Source: DATKMS01 sp035541735 (lineage in GTDB: Bacteria > Desulfobacterota > Binatia > HRBIN30). Taken from it: DNA of 11,793 nucleotides. Each line of letters begins with the position of its first letter. The first letter of the stretch is position 1. This document shows positions 1-6,039 of this stretch, one piece after another. The DNA lies in assembly GCA_035541735.1 (NCBI GenBank), contig DATKMS010000229.1:1-11793 (forward strand), in the 5' to 3' direction. A program made the translations under genes and the position numbers. The notes under the pieces are model-generated. The model made no database searches. It was given only the letters and a program-made list of their open reading frames with translations, and had not been told where the DNA came from.

Positions 1-1004
1 TCGACGAACAGCTGGCTCACCGGATGGTCGGGCCGTTCGATCACCAGCGGCGTCCCGGCATCGCCGGCGCTGCGCACGTCGAGGACGAGCGGGATCTGCC
101 CGAGCAGTGGAACGCCGTAGTGCGCAGCCATGCGCGTGCCGCCGCCGCTGCCGAACAAGTCTTCGCGCTTGCCGCACTTCGGGCACTGGTAGTAGCTCAT
201 GTTCTCGACGATGCCGAGCACCGGCGTGTTGACCTGCTGAAACATGGCGATCCCGCGCTGCACGTCGAGTGTCGCCACCTCCTGCGGTGTCGTGACGACG
301 ACGCCGCCCGCGAGCGGTACCTGCTGGACCAAGGTGAGCTGGGCGTCACCGGTCCCGGGCGGCAGGTCAATCAACAGCACATCCAGCTCCCCCCAGTCGA
401 CATCTTTCAGGAACTGGCGGACAAGCCCCATCACCAGGGGCCCACGCCAGATGACCGGCGAGTCGTCGTCCAGAAAGAAACCGATCGACATGACGCGCAG
501 GCCGTACTTTTCGAGCGGGAAGATGCGCTGGTTGTCGCCAACACGCGGCCGGCCCTGCAGGCCGAGCATGATCGGCAGGCTGGGCCCGTACACGTCGCAA
601 TCCAGCAGGCCGACGCGTTGGCCGCTCTGCCGCAATGCCAGTGCGAGATTGGTGGCGACGGTGGACTTGCCGACGCCGCCTTTGGCGCTGGCGACGGCGA
701 TGATGTCGCGTACGCCCGGGAGCGGGCCCAGCTCGTTGAACGCGGCCGCGCCGCTCGCGCCGGACGCATCCGGCACACGCACGGTGACATCCTTCACGCC
801 GTCGAGCGCCCCCACTGCGCGCCGGATGTCAGCGATGGTGGCGTTGAGGCTCGATGGCGGCATCGCCGGCGGCTTGAGGTGGATGGTCACGGAGCCGTCG
901 TGCGCGTCGATGCCCTGCACCATGCCGAGCGCCAGGATGTCGCGCGGAAAGCCCGGTGGGCGAATCTCGGCGAGCCGCTCGCGGATGTCGTCAACGGTGG
1001 TCAT
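1..1004 (-). CDS. mrp: Mrp/NBP35 (ApbC) family Fe-S carrier P-loop ATPase, C-terminus cut by window edge
   Basis: This is a cytosolic P-loop ATPase of the Mrp/ApbC/NBP35 family, which carries and transfers iron-sulfur clusters to target apoproteins. I translated 334 codons before the left edge; family members usually have 350-370, so only a short tail is missing. Residues about 6-90 form the N-terminal DUF59/MIP18-like domain. The deviant Walker A motif KGGVGKST is at 108-115. LLDCDVYGPS follows at 133-142 and LIDLPPGTGD at 211-220. A CPKC pair (Cys274, Cys277) after ENMSYY is the family's cluster-binding site. The ATG overlaps the stop codon of the upstream DUF971 gene as ATGA, which fixes the start and implies translational coupling; GAAGG lies about 10 nt upstream. 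Family assignment is very secure. The client proteins cannot be told from sequence. Confidence 0.95.
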   Translation of the reverse strand, partial: MTTVDDIRERLAEIRPPGFPRDILALGMVQGIDAHDGSVTIHLKPPAMPPSSLNATIADIRRAVGALDGVKDVTVRVPDASGASGAAAFNELGPLPGVRDIIAVASAKGGVGKSTVATNLALALRQSGQRVGLLDCDVYGPSLPIMLGLQGRPRVGDNQRIFPLEKYGLRVMSIGFFLDDDSPVIWRGPLVMGLVRQFLKDVDWGELDVLLIDLPPGTGDAQLTLVQQVPLAGGVVVTTPQEVATLDVQRGIAMFQQVNTPVLGIVENMSYYQCPKCGKREDLFGSGGGTRMAAHYGVPLLGQIPLVLDVRSAGDAGTPLVIERPDHPVSQLFV

Positions 1005-1327
1005 GTCGCGGTCGCCTTCGCGGCTCGGCACTGCTCGCAGGGGCACAACTGGCGGAGTGTGTCGTAGCTGTAGATGCCGGTGTCGTGACGGTCACTCCAT
1101 TGGACGCTGATGGCATAGCGGCCGACGATGCCGATCTGCACCGGATAGATCTCGCCCGGGTTACCGACGACCGGCAGCAAGCGGCGCGGCTTGCCTTCAC
1201 GGCAACCGGCACATGGGCAGTTGTCACGCAGATAGCGATTCGGATACAGCCCGCGGTGCCCGTCACTCCACGTGATCTCCAGGCTCTCCTTGCCGAGCCG
1301 CTTGATGGTCGTAGGGGATAACGGCAT
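1001..1327 (-). CDS. DUF971 (gamma-butyrobetaine hydroxylase-like N-terminal) protein
   Basis: This encodes a 108-residue protein of the DUF971/GBBH-like_N family, small domains that often occur beside or fused to Mrp ATPases and are thought to take part in Fe-S metabolism. It opens with a strand-rich segment, then the motif DNCPCAGC (Cys37, Cys39, Cys42). A second cluster, CPCEQC (Cys95, Cys97, Cys100), lies near the C-terminus; these cysteines could bind zinc or a cluster. I chose the ATG at 1327 because the conserved domain begins just after it and a GAGG lies 11 nt upstream. An in-frame upstream start at 1402 would add 25 residues with no family resemblance. The stop overlaps the mrp start as ATGA, so the pair is probably one operon with DUF971 first. 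The biochemical role remains unproven for the family. Confidence 0.88.
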   Translation of the reverse strand: MPLSPTTIKRLGKESLEITWSDGHRGLYPNRYLRDNCPCAGCREGKPRRLLPVVGNPGEIYPVQIGIVGRYAISVQWSDRHDTGIYSYDTLRQLCPCEQCRAAKATAT

Positions 1328-1419
1328 CTGCAACAAGGCCTCGCGAATGTTTACGTAACCAGTCCGCGATCGAAAAGCAACGTGACTCGGCGACGCCCGC
1401 ACGCCGGCGGAAGACGACT

Positions 1420-1438
1420 CTCCCGCAGAAGGCGGGGG
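1420..1438. other. GC-rich hairpin in divergent intergenic region
   Basis: CTCCCGC and GCGGGGG can pair (7 bp including one G-T wobble) around an AGAAG loop. It lies in the gap between the divergent DUF971 and polyprenyl synthase genes. There is no following T-tract and it is at the 5' side of both genes, so it is not an obvious terminator. It may simply reflect high GC content. Confidence 0.25.
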
Positions 1439-1472
1439 CTCGCGATGACGCGCACGCGCCGAGAATGTTGCC

Positions 1473-1501
1473 TTGACTCGTTGGCGGTTTTCACATTAGG
1501 T
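1473..1501 (+). promoter_or_regulatory. Possible sigma70-type promoter for the polyprenyl synthase gene
   Basis: TTGACT at 1473-1478 matches the -35 consensus at five of six bases. Seventeen bases later TTAGGT (1496-1501) is only a weak -10 match. Position fits: it would start the transcript around 1508, just ahead of the AAGG ribosome-binding site at 1518-1521. The weak -10 keeps this tentative. Confidence 0.3.
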
Positions 1502-1527
1502 GGCAGACGTTGACGCAAAGGGGGTGT

Positions 1528-2541
1528 GTGAGCAACGCGGCAAAGAATCCGGCGCGCGGGCGCATCCAAGTTCCCGACGTGCCGCTCGAGGACGCCCTGG
1601 CACTTGTCGAAGCGCGCCTCGACGAGCGCCTGCAGTCGCGTGAACCGCTGCTGCGCGATATTTCCACCTACCTGGTCGGGTCCGGCGGCAAACGCGTGCG
1701 CCCCACGGTGACGCTGCTGGTGTATCGCGCCTGTGCGCGCAGCCTTCAGGGCCACGCGGCTGCCGATGAGTTGCGCGACATCATCGATGTGGCGGCCGCA
1801 CTCGAGCTCATTCATTCCGCCACGCTGCTGCACGACGACATCATCGATGGCAGTAGCGTTCGCCGCGGCAAGGACTCGGCATTTCGCAAATACGGCCTGG
1901 CGAGCACACTGGTCACCGGTGACTTCGTGTTCAGTCGTGCTTTTCAGCTGTGCGCACGGTTCGACGAGAAACTGATCAACTGGGCCGCCGAGGCGTGCAT
2001 CAGTCTCACGGAGGGAGAGACGATGCAGAGCCGCTTCCGTCACAACCCTGCGGTTACGGTGGCAGACTATCTCGAGATCATCAGCCGCAAAACGGCGTGC
2101 ATCTTTCAACAGGGCGCCCGAACCGCAGCGTATCTTGCCGCTGCGCCCGATACGGTGGTCGAAGCGATGGCCAGCTGCGGGTTCAACGTCGGCATGACGT
2201 TCCAGATCGTCGACGACCTGCTTGATGTCGAAGGGACGGAAGCCCGCCTCGGCAAACCCGTCGGGCTGGATCTGCGCGACGGCAACCCGTCACTCCCGAT
2301 TGTCCTGACGATCGGGCGGGACGCCGAGGTCGCGCGCATCTTTCAGAAGCTGGAACCGACGGCGGCAGAGATTGACAGCGCCCTGGCACGCATCCGGGGC
2401 AGCGGCGTGCTCAGCGAGATCCGCGCGCTTGCTGCGCAATACGGCGTGCGCGCTCGTCAGAACCTCGACGTGCTTGCCGCATCACCCGACAAGGAACACC
2501 TGCAGTTCCTCATCGACCAACTCCTCGAACGTGCTGACTAG
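1528..2541 (+). CDS. Trans-polyprenyl diphosphate synthase (IspB-like)
   Basis: This enzyme condenses isopentenyl diphosphate onto an allylic diphosphate to make an all-trans polyprenyl chain, such as a quinone side chain. From the GTG at 1528 the protein is 337 residues, normal for the family. Visible motifs are GGKRVRP (53-59), the first Asp-rich motif DDIID (103-107), KT in SRKTA (188-189), FQIVDD with the second Asp-rich motif DDLLD (229-233), and GKPVGLDLRDG (242-252). The residues four and five positions before the first Asp-rich motif are Thr99 and Ala98. Small residues there are known to allow long products, so a C30 or longer chain is more likely than farnesyl diphosphate; exact length cannot be read. 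The start rests on AAGG at 1518-1521; an in-frame TTG at 1510 is less likely. It is divergent from DUF971-mrp and convergent with the lipoprotein gene. Confidence 0.94.
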   Translation: MSNAAKNPARGRIQVPDVPLEDALALVEARLDERLQSREPLLRDISTYLVGSGGKRVRPTVTLLVYRACARSLQGHAAADELRDIIDVAAALELIHSATLLHDDIIDGSSVRRGKDSAFRKYGLASTLVTGDFVFSRAFQLCARFDEKLINWAAEACISLTEGETMQSRFRHNPAVTVADYLEIISRKTACIFQQGARTAAYLAAAPDTVVEAMASCGFNVGMTFQIVDDLLDVEGTEARLGKPVGLDLRDGNPSLPIVLTIGRDAEVARIFQKLEPTAAEIDSALARIRGSGVLSEIRALAAQYGVRARQNLDVLAASPDKEHLQFLIDQLLERAD

Positions 2542-2559
2542 GGCCTACGGCCCGCACTC

Positions 2560-2573
2560 CCGGAGGCCTCCGG
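2560..2573. terminator. 14-bp perfect palindrome between convergent genes, possible bidirectional terminator
   Basis: CCGGAGGCCTCCGG is a perfect palindrome in the 53-bp gap between the convergent polyprenyl synthase and lipoprotein genes. It could fold into a short hairpin (5-bp stem, 4-nt loop) in either transcript. No T-run follows on either strand, so intrinsic termination is only suggested by position. Confidence 0.3.
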
Positions 2574-2594
2574 CGGACGTGCCGGCGTCGTTCG

Positions 2595-3809
2595 CTACTG
2601 CTCGAGCACGCCGATCCCGTCGGGAAACGCAAGGCCCGTGTCCATGGTTTCTGGCGCCTGGGGCTGCCCGTTCACGAAGCGAATCCGGCGCACGGTGCCT
2701 TTGTTTCGACCAGGTCCGATACCGCCCGTGCTGACCACAATGCCGATATCGGCGTAGTACACCGTACCGCTCGAATCGATGCCCAGGCCGAGGGGGGTTC
2801 CAGTCATGAAGGGCAACGTGTGATCGTTGGCCGCGGGCGAGAGGATGCGGCGGACGAAGGAGCCGTTGGCAGCGTACTCGGCGATGACGCCGTTGAAGAC
2901 GCTCGAGACGTAGAACGTTCCTTGTGGGCTCGGGACGATGGCGTTTGGCGTCTGAGCGCTACCGTCGGACCGGATGAACTTCGTCTTGTTGACGGTGTCG
3001 GCCATCGGTGCGCCGGTGTCGTCGTGCTGACCGCAACCGCCGGCAGCGTCGTCTGATGTGGGGAACGGTCCGGTGTAGCGGAAGATGCCCGGATCAACGC
3101 GGGCGCTGGCGACGTAGATGCGGTCTTGCGCGTCGATATAGATCCCGCCGGCTGTGCCGATGGCGATATCCAACTTGCAGTAGTGTGCCGGATGCGTTGG
3201 TATGACGCCCGTGTCTGTGTACTCCGCACCGGTATCGAACGGTGGAAACCACATGATGAGCTGCCCGTTGCCGTCGCCGGAGGCTTGATTGCCGACATCC
3301 GTGGTGACCAGGCGGCCATCGCTCAAGAAGCCGCAACCATAGTTCTCGGCCTCGTCTGGCGTTTGTTGGTAGGTGGGGATGAGCTTGCCGATTTCCTGGT
3401 AGTGAAAATCACCGACGCGCGTTCCGGTCAGCGTGAAATAGCCCCAGCCGGCGGTCGCGTGCCCCGCTCCCTGGTTGGTATCCTCGCCGCCGATGAAGTG
3501 TAGTCCCTGCGCGTCGCGCCGGAAGCAGATCTGACCGTTCAGATCGCGCCCGACTCCTCCGGGCGCATCGGCGTTGCTTGGCACTACCGTCTGCTTGCGG
3601 AAACCGTCGGCGGGATCATAGGCGTTGAGCCGATTGTTTTCGCCGTTGAAGACGACGACCGAGCTCGGCCGCACAGTGGGAGTCGCCGTCGCGGTTCGGG
3701 TTGGAGTGGGGGCGGGCGGCGTCGAATCGGAGTCGTCACCGCAACCCAGGAGCGCCACTACGCAAATGCACCCCGTCAGGGATGCTGCCGTCCAAAGTCT
3801 CAGTCGCAT
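2595..3809 (-). CDS. Predicted lipoprotein with Pro/Thr-rich stalk and beta-propeller-like (SMP-30/NHL-type) domain
   Basis: This encodes a 404-residue exported protein of unknown function. A signal peptide (residues 1-22, hydrophobic LTGCICVVALLG) ends in the lipobox LLGC, with Cys23 as the lipidation site. A low-complexity Pro/Thr/Ala stalk spans about 30-50, then a globular domain. That domain repeats units such as GTVYYADIGI, GTFYVSSVFNG, GGIYIDAQDRIYVAS and GIDSSGTVYYAD, the strand-and-Asp pattern of NHL/SMP-30-like propellers. Several Cys residues in the domain could form disulfides outside the cytoplasm. The ATG at 3809 is chosen because GGAG lies 5 nt upstream and it starts directly at the signal peptide; an upstream in-frame TTG at 3845 would spoil the signal. 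No enzymatic motif is recognised. The gene ends convergently with the polyprenyl synthase and stands alone. Confidence 0.82.
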   Translation of the reverse strand: MRLRLWTAASLTGCICVVALLGCGDDSDSTPPAPTPTRTATATPTVRPSSVVVFNGENNRLNAYDPADGFRKQTVVPSNADAPGGVGRDLNGQICFRRDAQGLHFIGGEDTNQGAGHATAGWGYFTLTGTRVGDFHYQEIGKLIPTYQQTPDEAENYGCGFLSDGRLVTTDVGNQASGDGNGQLIMWFPPFDTGAEYTDTGVIPTHPAHYCKLDIAIGTAGGIYIDAQDRIYVASARVDPGIFRYTGPFPTSDDAAGGCGQHDDTGAPMADTVNKTKFIRSDGSAQTPNAIVPSPQGTFYVSSVFNGVIAEYAANGSFVRRILSPAANDHTLPFMTGTPLGLGIDSSGTVYYADIGIVVSTGGIGPGRNKGTVRRIRFVNGQPQAPETMDTGLAFPDGIGVLEQ

Positions 3810-3910
3810 GGTCGCTCCAAAACACACCGGAGCTACAACTGTCAACTGGATTCTGTTCCTGTCGCAGTAGCGTTCAGTGGCGTATGGTCCAGCTCTGCTC
3901 TGCCGGCGTG

Positions 3911-3928
3911 ACCGGTGGTCCCACCGGT
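3911..3928. promoter_or_regulatory. 8-2-8 perfect inverted repeat (ACCGGTGG-TC-CCACCGGT)
   Basis: Two 8-bp arms are perfectly complementary around a TC spacer. It lies about 100 bp upstream of the lipoprotein start and about 370 bp before the DUF2156 start. It could be a dimeric regulator's operator or a hairpin in a leader. No T-run follows, so a terminator is less likely. Confidence 0.35.
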
Positions 3929-4170
3929 GTGGCGAATTGCCTCAAATCTCCAATTGGCGCAGCACCGACCCGACAACCGTGCCTTGCTGGACGTCGTGGC
4001 ATCTGCGTTGCACTGTCGAGTGAGATGGTCGAATCGACTAGCGTGGAGGTTTGGCGTCACACGCCCAGCGCGTCGGGTCGCACGTTTTTCTCGCATCTGG
4101 CGTTCGGTCCGGAAGCCGACTCAGGCCCTCCCCAAACAAGGGACGATACACTGACCGATTCAATGCCTCC

Positions 4171-4198
4171 TCATGTACGAGTACATGATTCATATCAT
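4171..4198 (+). promoter_or_regulatory. Putative operator-promoter: 18-bp palindrome beside a TATCAT -10-like box
   Basis: TCATGTAC-GA-GTACATGA (4171-4188) is a perfect inverted repeat with 8-bp arms. Five bases later TATCAT (4193-4198) matches the -10 consensus at five of six positions, but no good -35 exists because the palindrome occupies that place. A second, overlapping imperfect repeat, ATGAT-TCAT-ATCAT, spans 4185-4198. This layout is what one expects of a repressor or activator site controlling the gene starting at 4301, leaving a leader of roughly 95 nt. Which regulator binds is unknown, and no regulator gene is in the window. Confidence 0.45.
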
Positions 4199-4300
4199 GC
4201 ATCTCATCAACCGTGCGCCCACCTTCCTGATGTACCGTTCCCGAACGGCTGGGCCGATCTTTGGGGTGCTGCAACAACTGAGGCGAAGTCTGAGGCGAGG

Positions 4301-5272
4301 GTGCTGTCGACCTCCACGTTCACTCACGGCGAACGTGTTGGGTATCTCAAACACCATGGCACTCATCCCATGGCCTTCTCGACCTTACAGCCAAATTTGG
4401 AGTACTTCGATGTTGCCGGCGTTGGGTATATTGCATACGCCAGCTACCTAAGGATGAAGGTGGTATTGTCAGATCCCATCTGCCATCCACAGCACGCCGA
4501 AGCAATGCTCGACGCTTTTGTGCGACGGTTTCCCAACGCCCTGTTTGCCCAGGTGACCAAGAGCGTCGTGGATATCCTGCATCGCAAACACGGCTATTAC
4601 GGCACGCAGTTGGGTTCGGAGGCAAAGATTCCGCTGTCGGACTGGAATCTCCGTGGGCGCAAGAAACAGATCATCCGTACCGGAGTGAATCAGGCCAAAG
4701 CACAAGGGGTCGCGATCAGGGAAGGTCCGTTTGACGAGCGGGCCAGGGAGGTTTCCGAATCCTGGATCAAGACCCGTAAGTGCAAGAGCAATGAGATCCG
4801 CTTTCTGGTCCGTCCCATGCTAATGGACTACCAGGAAGGCACCCGGCATTTCTACGCCTATCAGGATGATGGGATTGTTGGCTTCATATTCTTCGACCCG
4901 ATCTATCGGCATGGCAAGGTGGTTGCCTACGTGCCGAACATTTCCCGTTCGTGTACTTCATTCAAGCAAGGCCTGTGGTATCCGATCATGGTACACGCGA
5001 TGGATGTATTCAAGGCGGAGGGCATTGAGTATGTGGATCTGGGCCTGACGCCGCTGAAGCTGGCGGACGAACTGGAACATCAGGAATCCAAGCTCCTGCG
5101 CCTGGTCCAGAAGCAGATCTACACCTGGGGCAACTCGCTGTACAACTTCAAAGGCCTGGAATTCGCGAAATCGCGCTTCCAGGGGCACGTTATGAAGACC
5201 TATTGTTGCCACCGCAGGCGGCTGCCGGGCCTGTCAATACTTGCGATGTTCCGGTTGACGCGGCTGATCTGA
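4301..5272 (+). CDS. DUF2156 / phosphatidylglycerol lysyltransferase C-terminal-like protein (GNAT-type fold)
   Basis: This encodes a 323-residue soluble protein related to the catalytic C-terminal domain of MprF-type aminoacyl-phosphatidylglycerol synthases (DUF2156). The family has tandem GNAT-like folds and moves an aminoacyl or acyl group; the substrate here is unknown, and the membrane flippase part of MprF is absent. Recognisable stretches are THPMAFSTLQPNLEYFDVAG (21-40), GYIAY (42-46), VLSDPIC (55-61), GRKKQIIRT (119-127), YVDLGLTPL (244-252) and YNFKGLEFAKSRFQG (281-295). I prefer the GTG at 4301: GAGG lies 5 nt upstream and the family resemblance starts just after it. An in-frame ATG at 4163 would add 46 residues of poor codon bias and run through the palindrome at 4171-4188. 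GC is low for the window, hinting at transfer. Confidence 0.82.
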   Translation: MLSTSTFTHGERVGYLKHHGTHPMAFSTLQPNLEYFDVAGVGYIAYASYLRMKVVLSDPICHPQHAEAMLDAFVRRFPNALFAQVTKSVVDILHRKHGYYGTQLGSEAKIPLSDWNLRGRKKQIIRTGVNQAKAQGVAIREGPFDERAREVSESWIKTRKCKSNEIRFLVRPMLMDYQEGTRHFYAYQDDGIVGFIFFDPIYRHGKVVAYVPNISRSCTSFKQGLWYPIMVHAMDVFKAEGIEYVDLGLTPLKLADELEHQESKLLRLVQKQIYTWGNSLYNFKGLEFAKSRFQGHVMKTYCCHRRRLPGLSILAMFRLTRLI

Positions 5273-5273
5273 G

Positions 5274-5295
5274 GGCGAGGGCCATCGGCCTCGCC
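5274..5295 (+). terminator. Hairpin directly after the DUF2156 stop, candidate terminator
   Basis: GGCGAGG (5274-5280) pairs with CCTCGCC (5289-5295), and GCC/GG inside extends the stem with one bulge and a tiny ATC loop. It begins two bases after the stop codon. The following bases (ATGTCTTCGG) are only weakly T-rich, so it may be a transcript-end or Rho-assisted stop rather than a classical intrinsic terminator. Confidence 0.35.
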
Positions 5296-5389
5296 ATGTC
5301 TTCGGGTGTCGGGCCTCGCCGTCTGGGGGACGCTGTCACTCATGGCGAGCGCTATCGCCTGAGGGGAACGGCATAGAAAACCACGCGCG

Positions 5390-5634
5390 TCACATCGACC
5401 GAAAGCCGCGCAGGACGCGCTCGCGCGACTCCTGCGCGGCGGCGGCGACGTAGCCCGGCTGCGTCGGCATCGATACTCCGCCGACACGCCCGTCGGATGG
5501 TCGATCTCCTCGTAGATCTCGCTCAGCTGCTCCCGAACGGCGGCAAAGTCGGGCGCTGCCATGGCGGCGTTGAAGGCGACGAGGGCCTCGGTGGCCCTGT
5601 TCGGTGTGACGCTGTGCCATTCCTCGGGATCTAA
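5390..5634 (-). pseudogene. Decayed coding remnant fused behind the truncated zinc-ribbon/cyclase copy
   Basis: Read in the frame one base off the upstream fragment, the sequence begins LDPEEWH, the exact continuation of the cyclase domain in the complete paralogue, which shows the frameshift. Homology then stops at once and is replaced by a high-GC3 frame (ALVAFNAAMAAPDFAAVREQ and onward, to about GVSAEY near 5472) that I do not recognise. A second shift leads to PTQPGYVAAAAQESRERVLR and a TGA at 5390-5392. Two shifts in 245 bp with good codon bias in each piece point to a dead gene made by a recombination joint. The origin of the second piece is unknown. Confidence 0.55.
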
Positions 5635-5951
5635 CCCAGCTCCATCGAGCCCTTCACGTCGGCGAAGAGCACGATGACTTGCTTGCGCTCGCCTTCGAGG
5701 GCGGACTTGGACTGAAGTATTTTGTCGGCGAGGTGCTTGGGCGTGTAGGAGAGCGGGGCACGGGCGGCGGTCTGGCTTTCAGCTTTCACCCTGTCGCTTG
5801 GAGCTAAAGACGCCCGGCACTTGCGGCAGAACTTGGCGGTGGGCCGGTTGCCGGTGCCGCAGCTCGGGCAGGCGGCTTCCAGCGGCGCGCTGCACTCTTC
5901 GCAGAAGGCGGAGTCGGCGAGATTCTCAGTGTGGCACTTGGGGCACTTCAT
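5631..5951 (-). CDS. Truncated paralogue: double zinc ribbon plus first strand of cyclase domain
   Basis: This 106-residue product has CxxC pairs at Cys3/6, Cys17/20, Cys28/31 and Cys42/45, a double zinc ribbon spaced exactly as in the full-length neighbour. A linker ending LSYTPKHLADKIL follows, then EGERKQVIVLFADVKGSMEL, the first cyclase strand with the metal-binding Asp98, and an early stop. Relative to the neighbour, seven bases are missing just after MEL, removing Ser-Glu-Gln and shifting the frame onto TAG. The ribosome-binding site is intact (AGGA, 7 nt before ATG), so a small zinc-ribbon protein might still be made, but it cannot be a cyclase. It lies 88 bp downstream of the complete copy on the same strand. 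It is best treated as a gene fragment, with a possible residual binding role. Confidence 0.65.
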   Translation of the reverse strand: MKCPKCHTENLADSAFCEECSAPLEAACPSCGTGNRPTAKFCRKCRASLAPSDRVKAESQTAARAPLSYTPKHLADKILQSKSALEGERKQVIVLFADVKGSMELG

Positions 5952-6039
5952 CGGAATTTCCTCATTCAGTCATTTGGTGATCGGGCGATTTAGCGGTCCT
6001 GTCTCAGGAGTTCGTTCAAGAAATTGCCGTGCTCTGCGA

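Larger units (their letters stand above)
3810..4300. other. Divergent intergenic region with two inverted repeats, no supported gene
   Basis: This stretch separates the lipoprotein gene from the DUF2156 gene. Open frames exist here on both strands, but their translations are rich in Arg, Ser and Pro, resemble no family known to me, and carry no good ribosome-binding site. It holds two perfect 8-2-8 inverted repeats (3911-3928 and 4171-4188) and a TATCAT box. GC falls toward its right end; the line 4141-4200 counts 27 of 60. Confidence 0.6.

Noticed and set aside
24..1110. Long plus-strand open frames opposite mrp
   Set aside because: They are antisense to a convincingly conserved Mrp ATPase, are rich in Arg/Ala/His with no family resemblance, and arise from high GC codon bias.
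1351..2109. Minus-strand open frame of 252 codons opposite the polyprenyl synthase
   Set aside because: It is antisense to a gene with both Asp-rich motifs and runs through the divergent promoter region; no recognisable domain.
3840..3845. Perfect TTGACA (minus strand) upstream of the lipoprotein
   Set aside because: It lies only 30 bases before the ATG; a -10 at the right spacing would fall on the ribosome-binding site and reads TTTTGG, so a promoter here is implausible.
3701..4300. N-terminal extension of the DUF2156 gene back to 3701 or to the ATG at 4163
   Set aside because: The extension overlaps the lipoprotein gene, has weak codon bias and no ribosome-binding site at 4163, and would place the palindrome in coding sequence. 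4163 remains the main alternative start.
4173..4451. Open frame starting MYEYMIHIMH in another frame
   Set aside because: Its first residues come from the palindrome itself, there is no ribosome-binding site, and it overlaps the DUF2156 gene.
5390..5620. 76-codon minus-strand frame starting MAQRHTEQ as a gene
   Set aside because: Only its last third shows coding bias; the first part is a shadow of the LDPEEWH frame, so it is part of the decayed remnant.
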